A DNA stretch of 64,000 nucleotides from an uncultured bacterium (GCA_937863685.1 CALMGM010000012.1:65816-129815), one strand, 5' to 3'. Positions 16,278 through 25,175 are shown, counted from the stretch's first letter. Notes: a model not told the origin generated them from the sequence alone. Made by a program: numbers and translations.

Positions 16278-17004
16278 AGTCGGCCTCGCCTTTGATGAAC
16301 CGCTGAACCCTTTCGTCTGGTGATCTTTTTATCTCCTCCGGCGTTCCGCAGAAGATGATCTTCCCCTGGTGCAGCATGGCGATCCGGTCGGCGATCTTGG
16401 CGGCGCTGACCATGTCGTGGGTGACCGCGATGGAGGTCAGTGCCATTCGGCTGCGCAGGGCTATGATCAGGTCGTTGATCTTGTCGGCCATGATGGGATC
16501 CAGCCCGGTGGTGGGCTCGTCGTAAAGAATGTATTCCGGATCCATGGCGATGGCCCGGGCCAGGCCAACCCGCTTCTTCATCCCGCCGGAGAGCTCGGCT
16601 GGCATCAAACCTCCGGTGCCGGACATGCCCACCATCTCCAGTTTTTTATTCACGATATCCGATATCTGCTCCGCCGAATATTCCGAATGCTCCCTGAGGC
16701 CCAGGCCCACGTTCTCGGCCACCGTCAGCGAATCGAACAGGGCCGCCCCCTGAAACAGCATGCCCAGGCGCTTCCGCAGGGCAAAAAGTTCCTTGCGATT
16801 GATACGGGACACATCAGTACCATCTATTTTAACGGAGCCCCGGTCCGGCTGCATCAAGCCGATGATATGGCGCAAAAGGACGCTTTTGCCGCAACCCGAC
16901 CCGCCGATGATCACCATGGTCTCCCCGGTGTTGATGCTGAGGTCCACCCCGGCCAGCACCTGCTTGGAGTTGAAGGATTTGTATATGTTGGAGATATCAA
17001 TCAT
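16276..17004 (-). CDS. mlaF: ABC transporter ATP-binding protein of the Mla (lipid asymmetry) family
   Basis: Cytoplasmic ATPase that drives MlaE for phospholipid traffic between the membranes. 242 residues: Walker A GGSGCGKS (34-41), Q-loop MLFQGAALFDSLTVAENV, signature LSGGMKKRVGLARAI and Walker B YILYDEPTTGLDP. The Q-loop and GGMKKR signature are characteristic of the MlaF/Ttg2A subgroup. It follows mlaE after about 190 bases holding a dispersed repeat. No MCE-domain MlaD gene follows; a terminator overlaps the stop. Confidence 0.93.
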   Translation of the reverse strand: MIDISNIYKSFNSKQVLAGVDLSINTGETMVIIGGSGCGKSVLLRHIIGLMQPDRGSVKIDGTDVSRINRKELFALRKRLGMLFQGAALFDSLTVAENVGLGLREHSEYSAEQISDIVNKKLEMVGMSGTGGLMPAELSGGMKKRVGLARAIAMDPEYILYDEPTTGLDPIMADKINDLIIALRSRMALTSIAVTHDMVSAAKIADRIAMLHQGKIIFCGTPEEIKRSPDERVQRFIKGEAD

Positions 17005-17080
17005 TATCTTTTAATGGCGTATTTGTCAATTAAAACTAAAAAACCATTTAGATCTCAGTACCTCTGGTGAGATAAAAAGT

Positions 17081-17130
17081 CTGGATTCCTGCCGGAGTTT
17101 ATACTGAATGCAATGAAGTGCAGGAATGAC
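17081..17130. repeat. Dispersed repeat between mlaE and mlaF, diverged copy
   Basis: CTGGATTCCTGCC and GCAGGAATGAC form the ends of a split palindrome of the GTCATTCC/GGAATCCAG family, with about 27 bases between the arms. It sits in the mlaE-mlaF gap. Confidence 0.55.
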
Positions 17131-17190
17131 ACAGAGGTCGATATAAAACCCCTCCGTGCCTTTGTGTCTTTGTGACTGAACCTGGGATTT

Positions 17191-17991
17191 TTATCTGAAT
17201 ATCCAGGCCGAGATGATGTAATCGAATATCAGTATCAGCACCGCCGAGGTGACCACCGAGTTGGTGGTGGCCTTGCCCACCCCCTCGGCCCCGCCCTCGG
17301 TGGCCGAGCCGTGGAAACACCCCGAGGTGGCGATGATGATCCCGAAGAACACCGATTTGACGATCCCGCCCACCAGGTCCCTTGTATGAAAGTGAAAACG
17401 CAGGCCGTCCATATACATCTGGCTGGAGATGCCCACCGACAGCACCGCCACCAGCCAGCCGCCCACCAGGGCCACGAAATTGGCGAACACCGTCAGCACT
17501 GGGGCCATCACCGCCCCGGCCACGAAACGCGGCATGTACAGGTAGGCCACCGGGTCGATGGCCATGGTCTCCAGGGCATCGATCTGCTCGGTGACCTTCA
17601 TGGTGCCCAGCTCGGCGGCTATCCCGGCCCCCACCCGTCCGGCCACCACCAGGGCGGTCAGCACCGGCCCCAGCTCTATCAGCACCGCCCGTGAGATCCC
17701 GGCCCCCAGCCAGATCGGCGGCACCAGTCCCTGCATCTGGTAGGCGGCCTGGACCCCGGCCACCATCCCGGTGAACACGGCCGAGAACAGCACCACCGGC
17801 AGAGAGCTCACCCCGAAGAACATCATCTGGGTGAGGATCTGGGAGAAATTCCGGAAAATATGCCTCAACGACAGGGAGATCTTTCCCAATAGGATAAAAG
17901 CCGCTCCCCATTCCTGAAAAAGGTCTATGGTCGAGCGGCCGATATTTTCCAAAATGCTTCTCTGGAAAAGAATGTTCAGTTTTAAAGGCAT
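17191..17991 (-). CDS. mlaE: MlaE-family lipid ABC transporter permease
   Basis: Inner-membrane permease partner of MlaF. 266 residues with an amphipathic N-terminus and about five hydrophobic segments. Family hallmarks are VVLFSAVFTGMVAGVQAAYQM, ELGPVLTALVVAGRVGAGIAAELGTMKVTEQIDAL (diagnostic block, about residues 110-145) and PRFVAGAVMAPVLTVF. It is the first gene of a two-gene mlaE-mlaF unit on the minus strand. The missing MlaD and MlaB/C proteins would have to be encoded elsewhere. Confidence 0.93.
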   Translation of the reverse strand: MPLKLNILFQRSILENIGRSTIDLFQEWGAAFILLGKISLSLRHIFRNFSQILTQMMFFGVSSLPVVLFSAVFTGMVAGVQAAYQMQGLVPPIWLGAGISRAVLIELGPVLTALVVAGRVGAGIAAELGTMKVTEQIDALETMAIDPVAYLYMPRFVAGAVMAPVLTVFANFVALVGGWLVAVLSVGISSQMYMDGLRFHFHTRDLVGGIVKSVFFGIIIATSGCFHGSATEGGAEGVGKATTNSVVTSAVLILIFDYIISAWIFR

Positions 17992-18204
17992 ATCATTTAA
18001 ATATACTTAGTTCAAGTAAGGCCTTATAGATTATAGAAAATTACTTTCCCGCTTTCTCTTATAACTAAGAGAAAGCTCCAAAGAGAAGTTTTAGGGGGCG
18101 GCAAACTAACGTGCTCAATAATAATATGTCTTCACCCCGCTGTTTTATTATCACCAAGACTATTATGCCAGTAACGCCGGCCGTAGCCGTCCCCTAAGAC
18201 CCGG

Positions 18205-18232
18205 CTTAACCTGTAAATACTTACAGGTTAAG
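18205..18232. other. Perfect 12-bp hairpin in a non-coding gap
   Basis: CTTAACCTGTAA and its exact complement TTACAGGTTAAG enclose a 4-base loop in the 444-base gene-free gap between mlaE and dnaB. No T tail follows on either strand, so it is not a clear terminator. It could be part of a structured RNA or a mobile-element end. Confidence 0.6.
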
Positions 18233-18260
18233 TTAAGCGGACCAAGTGTTCCAATGGGGT

Positions 18261-18391
18261 CCGGGGGCACAGTGCGAATAACTGCGGAAAACAATACAAA
18301 AACGATCACTGCCTCGCAACGTGTGCTCTTTTCACCAAATAATGGTTGTTTATATAAGTGTCTCATGAATCGTTAAGCCCTGTGCCCCCGG
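18261..18391. other. 131-base segment closed by a 12-bp perfect inverted repeat; possible structured RNA or small mobile remnant
   Basis: CCGGGGGCACAG (18261-18272) and CTGTGCCCCCGG (18380-18391) are exact complements closing an internal region of about 107 bases with no convincing reading frame. It lies downstream of dnaB on the minus strand. It matches no RNA family I can recognise: I see none of the SRP, tmRNA or RNase P hallmarks. Short spurious frames cross it without a ribosome-binding site. Confidence 0.45.
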
Positions 18392-18401
18392 CGGGTCTTT
18401 C

Positions 18402-18427
18402 GCCCTTTCTGCCCGGTCAGAAAGGGC
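18402..18427 (-). terminator. Hairpin downstream of dnaB
   Basis: A 10-bp stem (GCCCTTTCTG / CAGAAAGGGC) with a 6-base loop starts 9 bases after the dnaB stop codon. The T tail is absent, so it may be a weak terminator or an mRNA-end stabiliser. Confidence 0.5.
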
Positions 18428-18435
18428 AGAGAAAT

Positions 18436-19824
18436 TTAGAACGGCTCGGTCCTCTGCTCCTGGGTCTGGTTCTCGAACCGGGTGTATTCCTTAAGGAAGG
18501 TCAGGTTGAACTTTCCGGTGGGGCCGTTGCGCTGCTTGGCGATTATCAGCTCGGCGCTGTCAGCGTCCGTCTGCTCGGATTGGCTCCAATCCTCTTTGTC
18601 CTTGTAAGCGCCCTTTTGGCGGTGCAGGAACAGCACCACGTCGGCGTCCTGTTCGATGGCCCCCGACTCCCGCAGGTCGGACAGGATGGGACGGGAATCC
18701 TGGCCCCGCTGTTCGGAGATGCGGGACAGCTGGGACAGGGCCATCACCGGGACGTCCAGCTCCTTGGCCAGGGCCTTGAGCGAGCGGGAGATCTCGGAGA
18801 TCTCCTGCTGGCGGTTCTCGGAGCGGTAGCTGGAGCCCCGCATCAGCTGCAGGTAATCCACGATGATCAGCCCCAGGTCCACCTCGGACTTCAGGCGCCG
18901 GGCCTTGGCCCGGATCTCCAGGGGGCTGGAGCCGGAGCTGTCGTCTATGAAGACCGGGGCCTCGTGCAGCAGGCCGGCGGCCGAGATCAGCTTGGAGAAA
19001 TCCTGCTGGGACAGGTAGCCGCTGCGCACCTTGTGGCCGGGCACCCGGGCCTCGGAGCACAGCAGGCGTATCACCAGCTGCTCCTTGGACATCTCCAGGC
19101 TGAACACCGCCACCGGGATCTTGTTGGTGATGGCGGCATGTTGGGCGATGTTCAGGGCGAAGGCGGTCTTGCCCACCGAGGGCCGGGCCCCCACGATCAC
19201 CAGGTCCCCCTTCTGCATCCCGGAGGTCATCTCGTCCAGGTCGGCAAAGCCGGTCTCCACCCCGGTGATGTGGCGCTTCTCCTTGTACATCTTCTCCACC
19301 ATCTCGAAGCTGTCCTTCATGAAGGAGCCCAGCGGCAGCAGATGCTTGCGGAGGCGTTTTTCCTTGATGGAGAATATCAGTTGTTCGGAGCGGTCCAGCA
19401 GCTCCTCGGCGGTCTCGCTGGCCTCGTAGCAGGAGGTCACGATCTGGGTGGCGGTGTTTATCAGCCGCCGCAGCACCGCCTTCTCCAGCACGATCCGGGC
19501 GTAATAATCGATGTTGGCGGCGGTAGCCACGCTCTCCACCAGCCGGGTGAGGTAGACCGGGCCCCCGGCCTCGTCCAGCCACTTAAGCCGCCTCAGCTCG
19601 TCGGCCACCGTCACCAAGTCGGCCGGCCGGTTGCCCTCGTAGAGGTTGATGATGGCCCGGAATATCTTGCGGTGGCCCGAGGAATAGAAATTCTCCTCCT
19701 CCCGGATGATCTCCACCGAGCGGGAGATGGCCTCCGGGGCCAGCAGCATCGAACCCAGCACCGCCATCTCGGCGTCCTGTGACTGGGGCGGCAGCCTTTC
19801 GATCATGTTGTTGTTGTCAGCCAT
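18436..19824 (-). CDS. dnaB: Replicative DNA helicase DnaB
   Basis: Hexameric 5'-3' helicase of the replication fork. 462 residues: N-terminal DnaB domain (PPQSQDAEMAVLGSMLL, about 12-115), linker, then the RecA-like ATPase with Walker A GARPSVGKT (212-220), FSLEMSKEQL and Walker B LIIVDYLQLM. No intein is present. The start codon lies 8 bases inside the preceding uracil-DNA glycosylase gene, so the two are translationally coupled. Confidence 0.97.
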   Translation of the reverse strand: MADNNNMIERLPPQSQDAEMAVLGSMLLAPEAISRSVEIIREEENFYSSGHRKIFRAIINLYEGNRPADLVTVADELRRLKWLDEAGGPVYLTRLVESVATAANIDYYARIVLEKAVLRRLINTATQIVTSCYEASETAEELLDRSEQLIFSIKEKRLRKHLLPLGSFMKDSFEMVEKMYKEKRHITGVETGFADLDEMTSGMQKGDLVIVGARPSVGKTAFALNIAQHAAITNKIPVAVFSLEMSKEQLVIRLLCSEARVPGHKVRSGYLSQQDFSKLISAAGLLHEAPVFIDDSSGSSPLEIRAKARRLKSEVDLGLIIVDYLQLMRGSSYRSENRQQEISEISRSLKALAKELDVPVMALSQLSRISEQRGQDSRPILSDLRESGAIEQDADVVLFLHRQKGAYKDKEDWSQSEQTDADSAELIIAKQRNGPTGKFNLTFLKEYTRFENQTQEQRTEPF

Positions 19825-20494
19825 CGGCCCTTTCCTGATCGTAGATCTTTCTCACCAATTGGACGTCCTCCCAGGTCTGCCTTTTCCAGGCGGGATTCCG
19901 CAGCAGGGCCGCCGGATGGAAGGTCGGAACCAGTTTTATATCGTGGTAGTAATGGACCTGGCCCCGCAGTTTGGAGATCGGGGTGGCACTTTTTAACAGG
20001 GTCTGGGCGGCGAAGGTGCCCAGAGCGCAGATCACCTTGGGTTTTATCAGCTCCAGTTGTCTGATCAGATAAGGCTCGCACAACTCGATCTCCCGGGGCT
20101 CGGGGTTGCGGTTGCCCGGAGGACGGCACTTGAGGATGTTGCAGATGTACACCTGGGAACGGTCCAGCTTGATGGCCTCGATGATCTTGGTCAGCAGTTG
20201 GCCGGCGGCCCCCACGAAGGGTTTGCCCTGCAGGTCCTCTTCATGTCCCGGGGCCTCGCCCACGAAGACCATATCGGCCCTGGGATCACCGTCGCCGAAC
20301 ACGAAGTTGGTGCGGGTCTTGGACAGCGGGCATTTGGTGCAGCCGGAGATCTGCTTCTGGTATCTGGCCAGCGCTCCGTTCCTGCCGGGATTTGCTATCA
20401 CGGGCTTCCGGCCCAGCACCAGCTCGCTGACGCCCAGCTCCTGTTCCTGCAGGAAGTATCTCCTGAGCTGGCTGATGGCCGCGGTGGATGCCAT
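19817..20494 (-). CDS. Family 4 uracil-DNA glycosylase, [4Fe-4S]
   Basis: Removes uracil from DNA to start base excision repair. 225 residues. An N-terminal extension precedes the iron-sulfur ligands Cys52 and Cys55 (SGCTKCPLSKTRTN) and Cys139 and Cys156. Catalytic motif 1 is GEAPGHEED (79-87), with the uracil-specificity motif KPFVGAAGQLL and motif 2 PTFHPAALLRN. Members often resemble phage SPO1 polymerase N-termini. It overlaps coaBC by one base (TAATG) and dnaB by 8 bases. Confidence 0.95.
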   Translation of the reverse strand: MASTAAISQLRRYFLQEQELGVSELVLGRKPVIANPGRNGALARYQKQISGCTKCPLSKTRTNFVFGDGDPRADMVFVGEAPGHEEDLQGKPFVGAAGQLLTKIIEAIKLDRSQVYICNILKCRPPGNRNPEPREIELCEPYLIRQLELIKPKVICALGTFAAQTLLKSATPISKLRGQVHYYHDIKLVPTFHPAALLRNPAWKRQTWEDVQLVRKIYDQERADG

Positions 20495-21687
20495 TATGCG
20501 GCTCCGGTCAATTTTGCCACCCGGTCCAGTATCAGGTCCGCCAGCTTGGGTTTCGGCATGGCGGGCAATTTTATGGTCCCCCCCCTTTTATCGATGATCA
20601 CGGCTTGGATGTTTTCGCCGGACAGGGTTTTTGCCGGGTTGGCCACGATCAGGTCCAGATCTTTGGCGATGAGTTTTTCCCTGGCATTGGCTACCAGGTT
20701 GTCCGTCTCCAGGGCAAAGCCCACCAGCAACGTTCCGGGTTTTCGTTTGGCAGAGGCCAGTTGAATGATATCGGGGTTCCTTTTAAGGGTCAAGGTTATA
20801 TCGCCGTCATTTTTTTTCTTGATTTTGCCGGAGGCAATATTTTTTGGGGCGTAATCCGCCACTGCCGCCGCCATTATCAGGGCTTTGTTCCGGGGCAGTT
20901 CCCGCTGTACCGCCTGATGCATCTGGGCGGCGGTCAAGACCGGGATGTGTTTGAAAACCTCCGGGGCCGGAACATCGCCCGGGCCGGATATCAGTGTAAC
21001 CTTGGCACCCCGCCGAGCGGCCGCGGAAGCCAGGGCCATCCCCATGCGCCCCGAAGAGCGGTTGGAGATGTATCTCACCGGATCCCAAGGCTCCTCGGTC
21101 CGTCCGGCGGTGATCAACAGGGGCAGGCCCTTGAGGTCGTCCCTCCAGCCCAGCGACACCAATATTTCCGATTCTATCCTATCCAGGGAGGCCAGCCGGC
21201 CGCTGCCGGTGGTCCCGCAGGCCAGCCGGCCGGTTTCCGGCTCCACCATCTTCCAGCCCAGCGCGGTCATTTGTTTGACGTTCCGCCGTACTACCGGATT
21301 CTCCCACATATCCACATTCATGGCCGGGGCGAACAGCACCGGGGCCTTGACGGCCAGAGCCACCGTGGTCAGCAGGTCGTCGGCCAGGCCGGCGGCGGCC
21401 TTGGCGATGAAATTGGCCGAGGCCGGCACTATCGCCAGCACATCGGCCAGCTGGGCCAGCGAGATGTGCTCGATGTTCTGCGGTTTGGAATCAGGGAAAA
21501 GTTCCAGGGCCACCGGGTTGCCCGACAGGGCCTCGAACGAGGCCGGGCCGATCAGTTTACAGGCATTGGCGGTCATGATCACCGTCACCTTGCAGCCTTT
21601 TCTCCTCAGGCGGCCGACCAGTTCCAGTGACTTGTAGGCGGCGATACTGCCGGTCACTCCCAGCACTATGCTGGGGGTTTCAGTCAT
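20494..21687 (-). CDS. coaBC: Bifunctional phosphopantothenoylcysteine decarboxylase / phosphopantothenate--cysteine ligase
   Basis: Carries out two consecutive coenzyme A steps. 397 residues: the N-terminal flavoprotein CoaC with GVTGSIAAYK, active His74 (NIEHISLAQL), the PAMN motif (121-124) and Cys157 in the ACGTTGSGRL lid. The C-terminal CoaB part has ITAGRTEEPWDPVRYISN and the NSSG-like SSGRMG. It also has KRNPDIIQLASAKRKPGTLL, with the conserved lysine. It overlaps rpoZ by 8 bases upstream and the glycosylase by 1 base downstream. The rpoZ-coaBC pairing is a common bacterial arrangement. Confidence 0.96.
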   Translation of the reverse strand: MTETPSIVLGVTGSIAAYKSLELVGRLRRKGCKVTVIMTANACKLIGPASFEALSGNPVALELFPDSKPQNIEHISLAQLADVLAIVPASANFIAKAAAGLADDLLTTVALAVKAPVLFAPAMNVDMWENPVVRRNVKQMTALGWKMVEPETGRLACGTTGSGRLASLDRIESEILVSLGWRDDLKGLPLLITAGRTEEPWDPVRYISNRSSGRMGMALASAAARRGAKVTLISGPGDVPAPEVFKHIPVLTAAQMHQAVQRELPRNKALIMAAAVADYAPKNIASGKIKKKNDGDITLTLKRNPDIIQLASAKRKPGTLLVGFALETDNLVANAREKLIAKDLDLIVANPAKTLSGENIQAVIIDKRGGTIKLPAMPKPKLADLILDRVAKLTGAA

Positions 21688-21874
21688 GGCTGTGGAATTC
21701 CACCTTGTGGTCCCGCAGACGCTCCAGGGCCAGCGAGATGGGCTTGAGAGCCATGTCCATCCGGCCCAGCCGCCGCTTGTCGTTAAGGCGCCTGGCCTCC
21801 TTGGCGGCCACCAGGACCGCCATGTACTTATTCTCCATGCCCTCGCTCAGCTCTTCGATGGGGATGAACGCCAT
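21680..21874 (-). CDS. rpoZ: RNA polymerase omega subunit
   Basis: Small assembly subunit that supports beta-prime folding. 64 residues with the family core NKYMAVLVAAKEARRLND and a following helix ALKPISLALERL. Its position between gmk and coaBC is the classical gmk-rpoZ-coaBC order and confirms the identification despite its short length. AAGGAGACTT stands just before the ATG. Confidence 0.93.
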   Translation of the reverse strand: MAFIPIEELSEGMENKYMAVLVAAKEARRLNDKRRLGRMDMALKPISLALERLRDHKVEFHSHD

Positions 21875-21894
21875 TGTAAGTCTCCTTAAAGATT

Positions 21895-22509
21895 TTATAT
21901 TATTTTTATGATCTCGTCCTTGTTGTAGCGGGAAAGACGGCGGCGCTCGGCCTGAATGATGGCCGCCACGGTGTCGATGGCCTGGTTCAGATCGTCGTTG
22001 ACCAGCCAGTAGTCAAAATCGCCGATCTGCTCCATCTCCAGCCGGGCCTTGTTTAGCCGCTTGCTGATCACCTCGTCGCTGTCGGTGGCACGGCTCATCA
22101 GCCTCTGCTTGAGGGCCTCGATGGAGGGCGGGATCACGAAAATGCTGACCGCCTGGGGATATATTTTCTTCACCGACCGGGCACCTACTGTGTCGATGTC
22201 CATGATCACGTCCCGTCCCTGCACCAGCTGTCCCGAGATGTCCTTGCGGGGGGTGCCGTAGTAGTTGTCGTGGACCATGGCCCATTCAACCAGGGCGTCG
22301 CTCTCAAGCATCTTCTCGAAATCGGCCGCCGAGACGAAATGGTAGTCCTGCCCGTCCTTCTCGTTGGGGCGGGGCGGCCGGGAGGTAACCGATATTGAGT
22401 AGACGATCTCGGGGTATCTCTCCACCACTTTGCGGCACAAGCTGGTCTTCCCTGCCCCGGACGGGGCAGAGAGTATTATGGGAAAACCCTGGCGTGTCAG
22501 GTTATGCAT
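21895..22509 (-). CDS. gmk: Guanylate kinase
   Basis: Phosphorylates GMP/dGMP to GDP/dGDP. 204 residues: P-loop LSAPSGAGKTSLCRKV, GMP-binding SVTSRPPRPNEKDGQDYHFVS, and the lid region RLMSRATDSDEVISKRL. The length is typical. It lies 20 bases before rpoZ, in the conserved yicC-(outer-membrane protein)-gmk-rpoZ-coaBC string. Confidence 0.97.
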   Translation of the reverse strand: MHNLTRQGFPIILSAPSGAGKTSLCRKVVERYPEIVYSISVTSRPPRPNEKDGQDYHFVSAADFEKMLESDALVEWAMVHDNYYGTPRKDISGQLVQGRDVIMDIDTVGARSVKKIYPQAVSIFVIPPSIEALKQRLMSRATDSDEVISKRLNKARLEMEQIGDFDYWLVNDDLNQAIDTVAAIIQAERRRLSRYNKDEIIKII

Positions 22510-22527
22510 ATATATCCGTCATTGATT

Positions 22528-24048
22528 TCAGATCGATACCCTGATCCCGGCATTGAGGGCGATGGTCTCCCAGGGCTTGAAATCCTCCATCTTCTCCATG
22601 TTGGAGGTGCTTAAGATCCCGTTGGCCAGGTTGATCCGGGAGCCCAGCATCAGCTCGCCCTTGGGAAAGGGAATGCCCACCCCGGCGCCCAGAATGATCA
22701 TAGGAGCTGATTTATATGATTTATCATCCTCTATGACCAGATATTGCCAGCGGCTGGCCAGTCCCAGCCGGAGGCTGGTGCGCTTGATGGACAGCGAGGT
22801 GCCCAGCGAGGCGTAGGCGTTGCCGATCATGGGCCATTCCCCGGTCATCATGTCCATTCCGCCCGTTGCCCCGATTCGCAGTCCCCAAAGTTTAAAGCCC
22901 AAAGAGGCCTTCAAGCTGGTCATCCCGGGAAGCTCGATCTCGCCGGTGTCGGCGGCCGATTTGCGGGTGTACTCCACACCGCCCAAGTTCAGTTTGACAT
23001 CTCCGGTGAAGGTCTGGGTCAGGGTATCGAATTGCAGGTTGCTGACGCTGATGCTGTCCAGCATCGGCTGTCCCTGGGGCAGTCCGGAGTTGTTGAAGTA
23101 ATATCCGGAAAGCTTATAGGGCATCCCCATTTCCAGGGACATCCCCAGCTTGACAATGGGCAGTTCCATGTGCCCGCCCAGCACCAGGCTGTACTGGGTG
23201 CCTTTGAGGTCGCTGGAGAATTTGCTGTAGAAGATGGAATCCCCGAACGGGGCATAGATGTCAACGTTGTCAAAGATCACGCTGGGGCCGCCGGTGTTGG
23301 TAGAGTCCAGTTCCCCTCTTAAACTGTCAATACTGCCGGTTAATTTGAGGCTGGTGTTGGCCACCGCCTCGATCCTGGTCACCTTGACCCCCATCCCCAT
23401 GTTAAAGGGACCGTATTTGGTGCCGGCCCCCACGAATATCGGCTGGTTGGAGATCCGGGCCTCTCCGCTGCCCTTTAAACGGACGTTGGTGACGGCCGAT
23501 ACGTTAAAGGTAACCGGGACCTGGATCCCGCCAGGCAGGGTTCCGTTGGCATCGCGGGTAAGCATGTAATCATAGGCATAATTGAACTTCTGGGAGATGT
23601 CCAGATCGGCCTTGTCCAGGCCGGCCTCCACGGCAAAGCTCCGCTGGTAGGCCAGGCCCACCCCGAACGGCCCCATCTTGCCGGCCACCCCCACATAATC
23701 AAATCCGCCCTGGTCGGTCATGGTGAAATAGGAAGGGATCTTGATCTCCCCGGTCACCTTGGTGCTGTCCATCAGCTTGATGTCAGTATTCATACTGACG
23801 TCCTTGGACAGGCTGCCGGCCACGGTGATGTCCATGATCCCAGTCAGCCCCAGGCCCCCGGGGTTGTTCATCATGCCCACGCTGCCGTGGGCCAGGTTGA
23901 GGTCCAGGAATCCCAGGTCCAGGAAATAAAGATTGAGCTCCGGGGTGGACATGGCGATATGGGCCTCCATCTGGGTGGAGACGGTCTGGGCCTTGAGCCC
24001 TGCGGCCAGCGACAGGCAAATGGCTAACGACAGAATGATCTTTTTCAT
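22528..24048 (-). CDS. Predicted outer-membrane beta-barrel protein
   Basis: 506 residues with a signal peptide (ILSLAICLSLAAGLKAQ) followed by alternating short hydrophobic strands with many Gly, Tyr and aromatic ends (GVAGKMGPFGVGLAYQRSF, LSIKRTSLRLGLASRWQYL), typical of FadL/PorV-like barrels. It ends in the aromatic-poor strand IALNAGIRVSI. No family name can be assigned. It is inserted between yicC and gmk, so it is co-transcribed with housekeeping genes. GGAAGGAACC precedes the ATG. Confidence 0.75.
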   Translation of the reverse strand: MKKIILSLAICLSLAAGLKAQTVSTQMEAHIAMSTPELNLYFLDLGFLDLNLAHGSVGMMNNPGGLGLTGIMDITVAGSLSKDVSMNTDIKLMDSTKVTGEIKIPSYFTMTDQGGFDYVGVAGKMGPFGVGLAYQRSFAVEAGLDKADLDISQKFNYAYDYMLTRDANGTLPGGIQVPVTFNVSAVTNVRLKGSGEARISNQPIFVGAGTKYGPFNMGMGVKVTRIEAVANTSLKLTGSIDSLRGELDSTNTGGPSVIFDNVDIYAPFGDSIFYSKFSSDLKGTQYSLVLGGHMELPIVKLGMSLEMGMPYKLSGYYFNNSGLPQGQPMLDSISVSNLQFDTLTQTFTGDVKLNLGGVEYTRKSAADTGEIELPGMTSLKASLGFKLWGLRIGATGGMDMMTGEWPMIGNAYASLGTSLSIKRTSLRLGLASRWQYLVIEDDKSYKSAPMIILGAGVGIPFPKGELMLGSRINLANGILSTSNMEKMEDFKPWETIALNAGIRVSI

Positions 24049-24069
24049 GACAGGTTCCTTCCGTAAATA

Positions 24070-24945
24070 TTATTCCACGTTCTGGGCTTGTTCCCTCATT
24101 TTCTCCAGATTCTCTTTGATCCTGACCACCAGCTGTGAGATGCGGTCGTCATTTGCCTTGGAGCCAATGGTATTGGCCTCGCGATTGATCTCCTGCAGCA
24201 GAAAATCCAGCCTCCGGCCAACCGGCTGAGGGGTGTCCAGATATCCCTCAAAGGCCTTTATATGGCTGGCAAAGCGGACGCACTCCTCACTGATGTCGCA
24301 TTTGTCGGCATAGACCGCCGCTTCCTGCATCAAGCGCTGGGGGTCCAGGGGCGTTCCCTGGGAGATCTTTTTGATGCGCTGGGTGAACTTGTCGCGGAAC
24401 TGCTGGATCCTTAAGGGGGCCAGTTTTTCGATGGCGGTGATGCTCTTTTTCAGTTCGGCGATGTTCTTCCGGAGATCGGCCGCCAGGACCTCGCCCTCGC
24501 GCAGTTTCATGTGGTCGAAATCGTCCAAGGCTTTTTTAAGACAGGTCTGCAGGCCGGACCAGGCTTTCCCTTGGGACAGTGGAACCTGCCGGCTTTTGAA
24601 TATCTCGGAAAAATGATAGATGTCCTCCAGCTCCACCGGCTCCTTTAGGCGATAGCGCTTGCGCAGGGTGTTCAGCAGCCGGTAAAAATGGTCGGCGCTG
24701 CGGAGGTCCAGCTCCGGCAGGTCGGGGGCTTCGCCCCCGTTATAGGTGGCGGTCAGGCTGACCGAGCCGCGGGCGATGCGCTTCTGCAGAAGTTTTTTGA
24801 CCTCCGGCTCCAGGCTGGCGAAGGCCCGGGGCAGCCTGATGCCGAAATCGGTGAAACGGTTGTTCACCGAGCGTATCTCCACGGACAGGCGGGAGCCGTT
24901 AAGGGTGGACTCCGCCCGGCCGTATCCGGTCATGCTTTTTATCAT
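24070..24945 (-). CDS. yicC: YicC/YloC-family endoribonuclease
   Basis: 291 residues. The start MIKSMTGYGRAES and the block VEIRSVNNRFTDFGIRLPRAFASLE are the family signature. The C-terminal DUF1732 block has DKCDISEECVRFASHIKAF and GRRLDFLLQEINREANTIGSKAND. Characterised members are RNA endonucleases affecting small-RNA and mRNA turnover. It is the first gene of the gmk/rpoZ/coaBC/dnaB cluster. The 230 bases upstream hold a terminator and half of a dispersed palindrome (near 25089). Confidence 0.95.
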   Translation of the reverse strand: MIKSMTGYGRAESTLNGSRLSVEIRSVNNRFTDFGIRLPRAFASLEPEVKKLLQKRIARGSVSLTATYNGGEAPDLPELDLRSADHFYRLLNTLRKRYRLKEPVELEDIYHFSEIFKSRQVPLSQGKAWSGLQTCLKKALDDFDHMKLREGEVLAADLRKNIAELKKSITAIEKLAPLRIQQFRDKFTQRIKKISQGTPLDPQRLMQEAAVYADKCDISEECVRFASHIKAFEGYLDTPQPVGRRLDFLLQEINREANTIGSKANDDRISQLVVRIKENLEKMREQAQNVE

Positions 24946-25009
24946 AGCTTTATCAGATTAAGTTGTTATTATATCATATATTGCGGGTATGTCAACCTAA
25001 AATACAAGA

Positions 25010-25029
25010 GGCGGCCATTCAAGGCCGCC
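25010..25029 (-). terminator. Hairpin after the pseudopilin operon
   Basis: A 7-bp GC-only stem (GGCGGCC / GGCCGCC) with a 6-base loop. On the minus strand it is followed by TCTTGTATTTTAG. It lies about 145 bases beyond the pseudopilin stop and before the yicC promoter region. Confidence 0.65.
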
Positions 25030-25175
25030 GATGGTGGCTGAATAGGTCATTATTTGTGTGTAATATAACGAACTTGTCAGCCCGCCGTGTCATTCCCGCA
25101 CCGGAGGGGATCTATAAAATCAGATTTGTGCTATTTATGTTTCAGGGTCCTCGGCGCTCTGCGGCAGGAAGCCCC

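Noticed and set aside
18163-18391. Gap by dnaB considered as tmRNA, 4.5S, 6S or RNase P RNA
   Set aside because: No family-specific signature (tRNA-like ends and tag, GGAA tetraloop motif, central bulge pattern or CR cores) could be found; it is kept only as an unidentified structure.
18358-19782. A 474-codon open frame on the plus strand opposite dnaB
   Set aside because: It is antisense to a complete, well-conserved dnaB; its translation is rich in His, Gly and Leu with no domain, which is typical of a shadow frame in GC-rich DNA.
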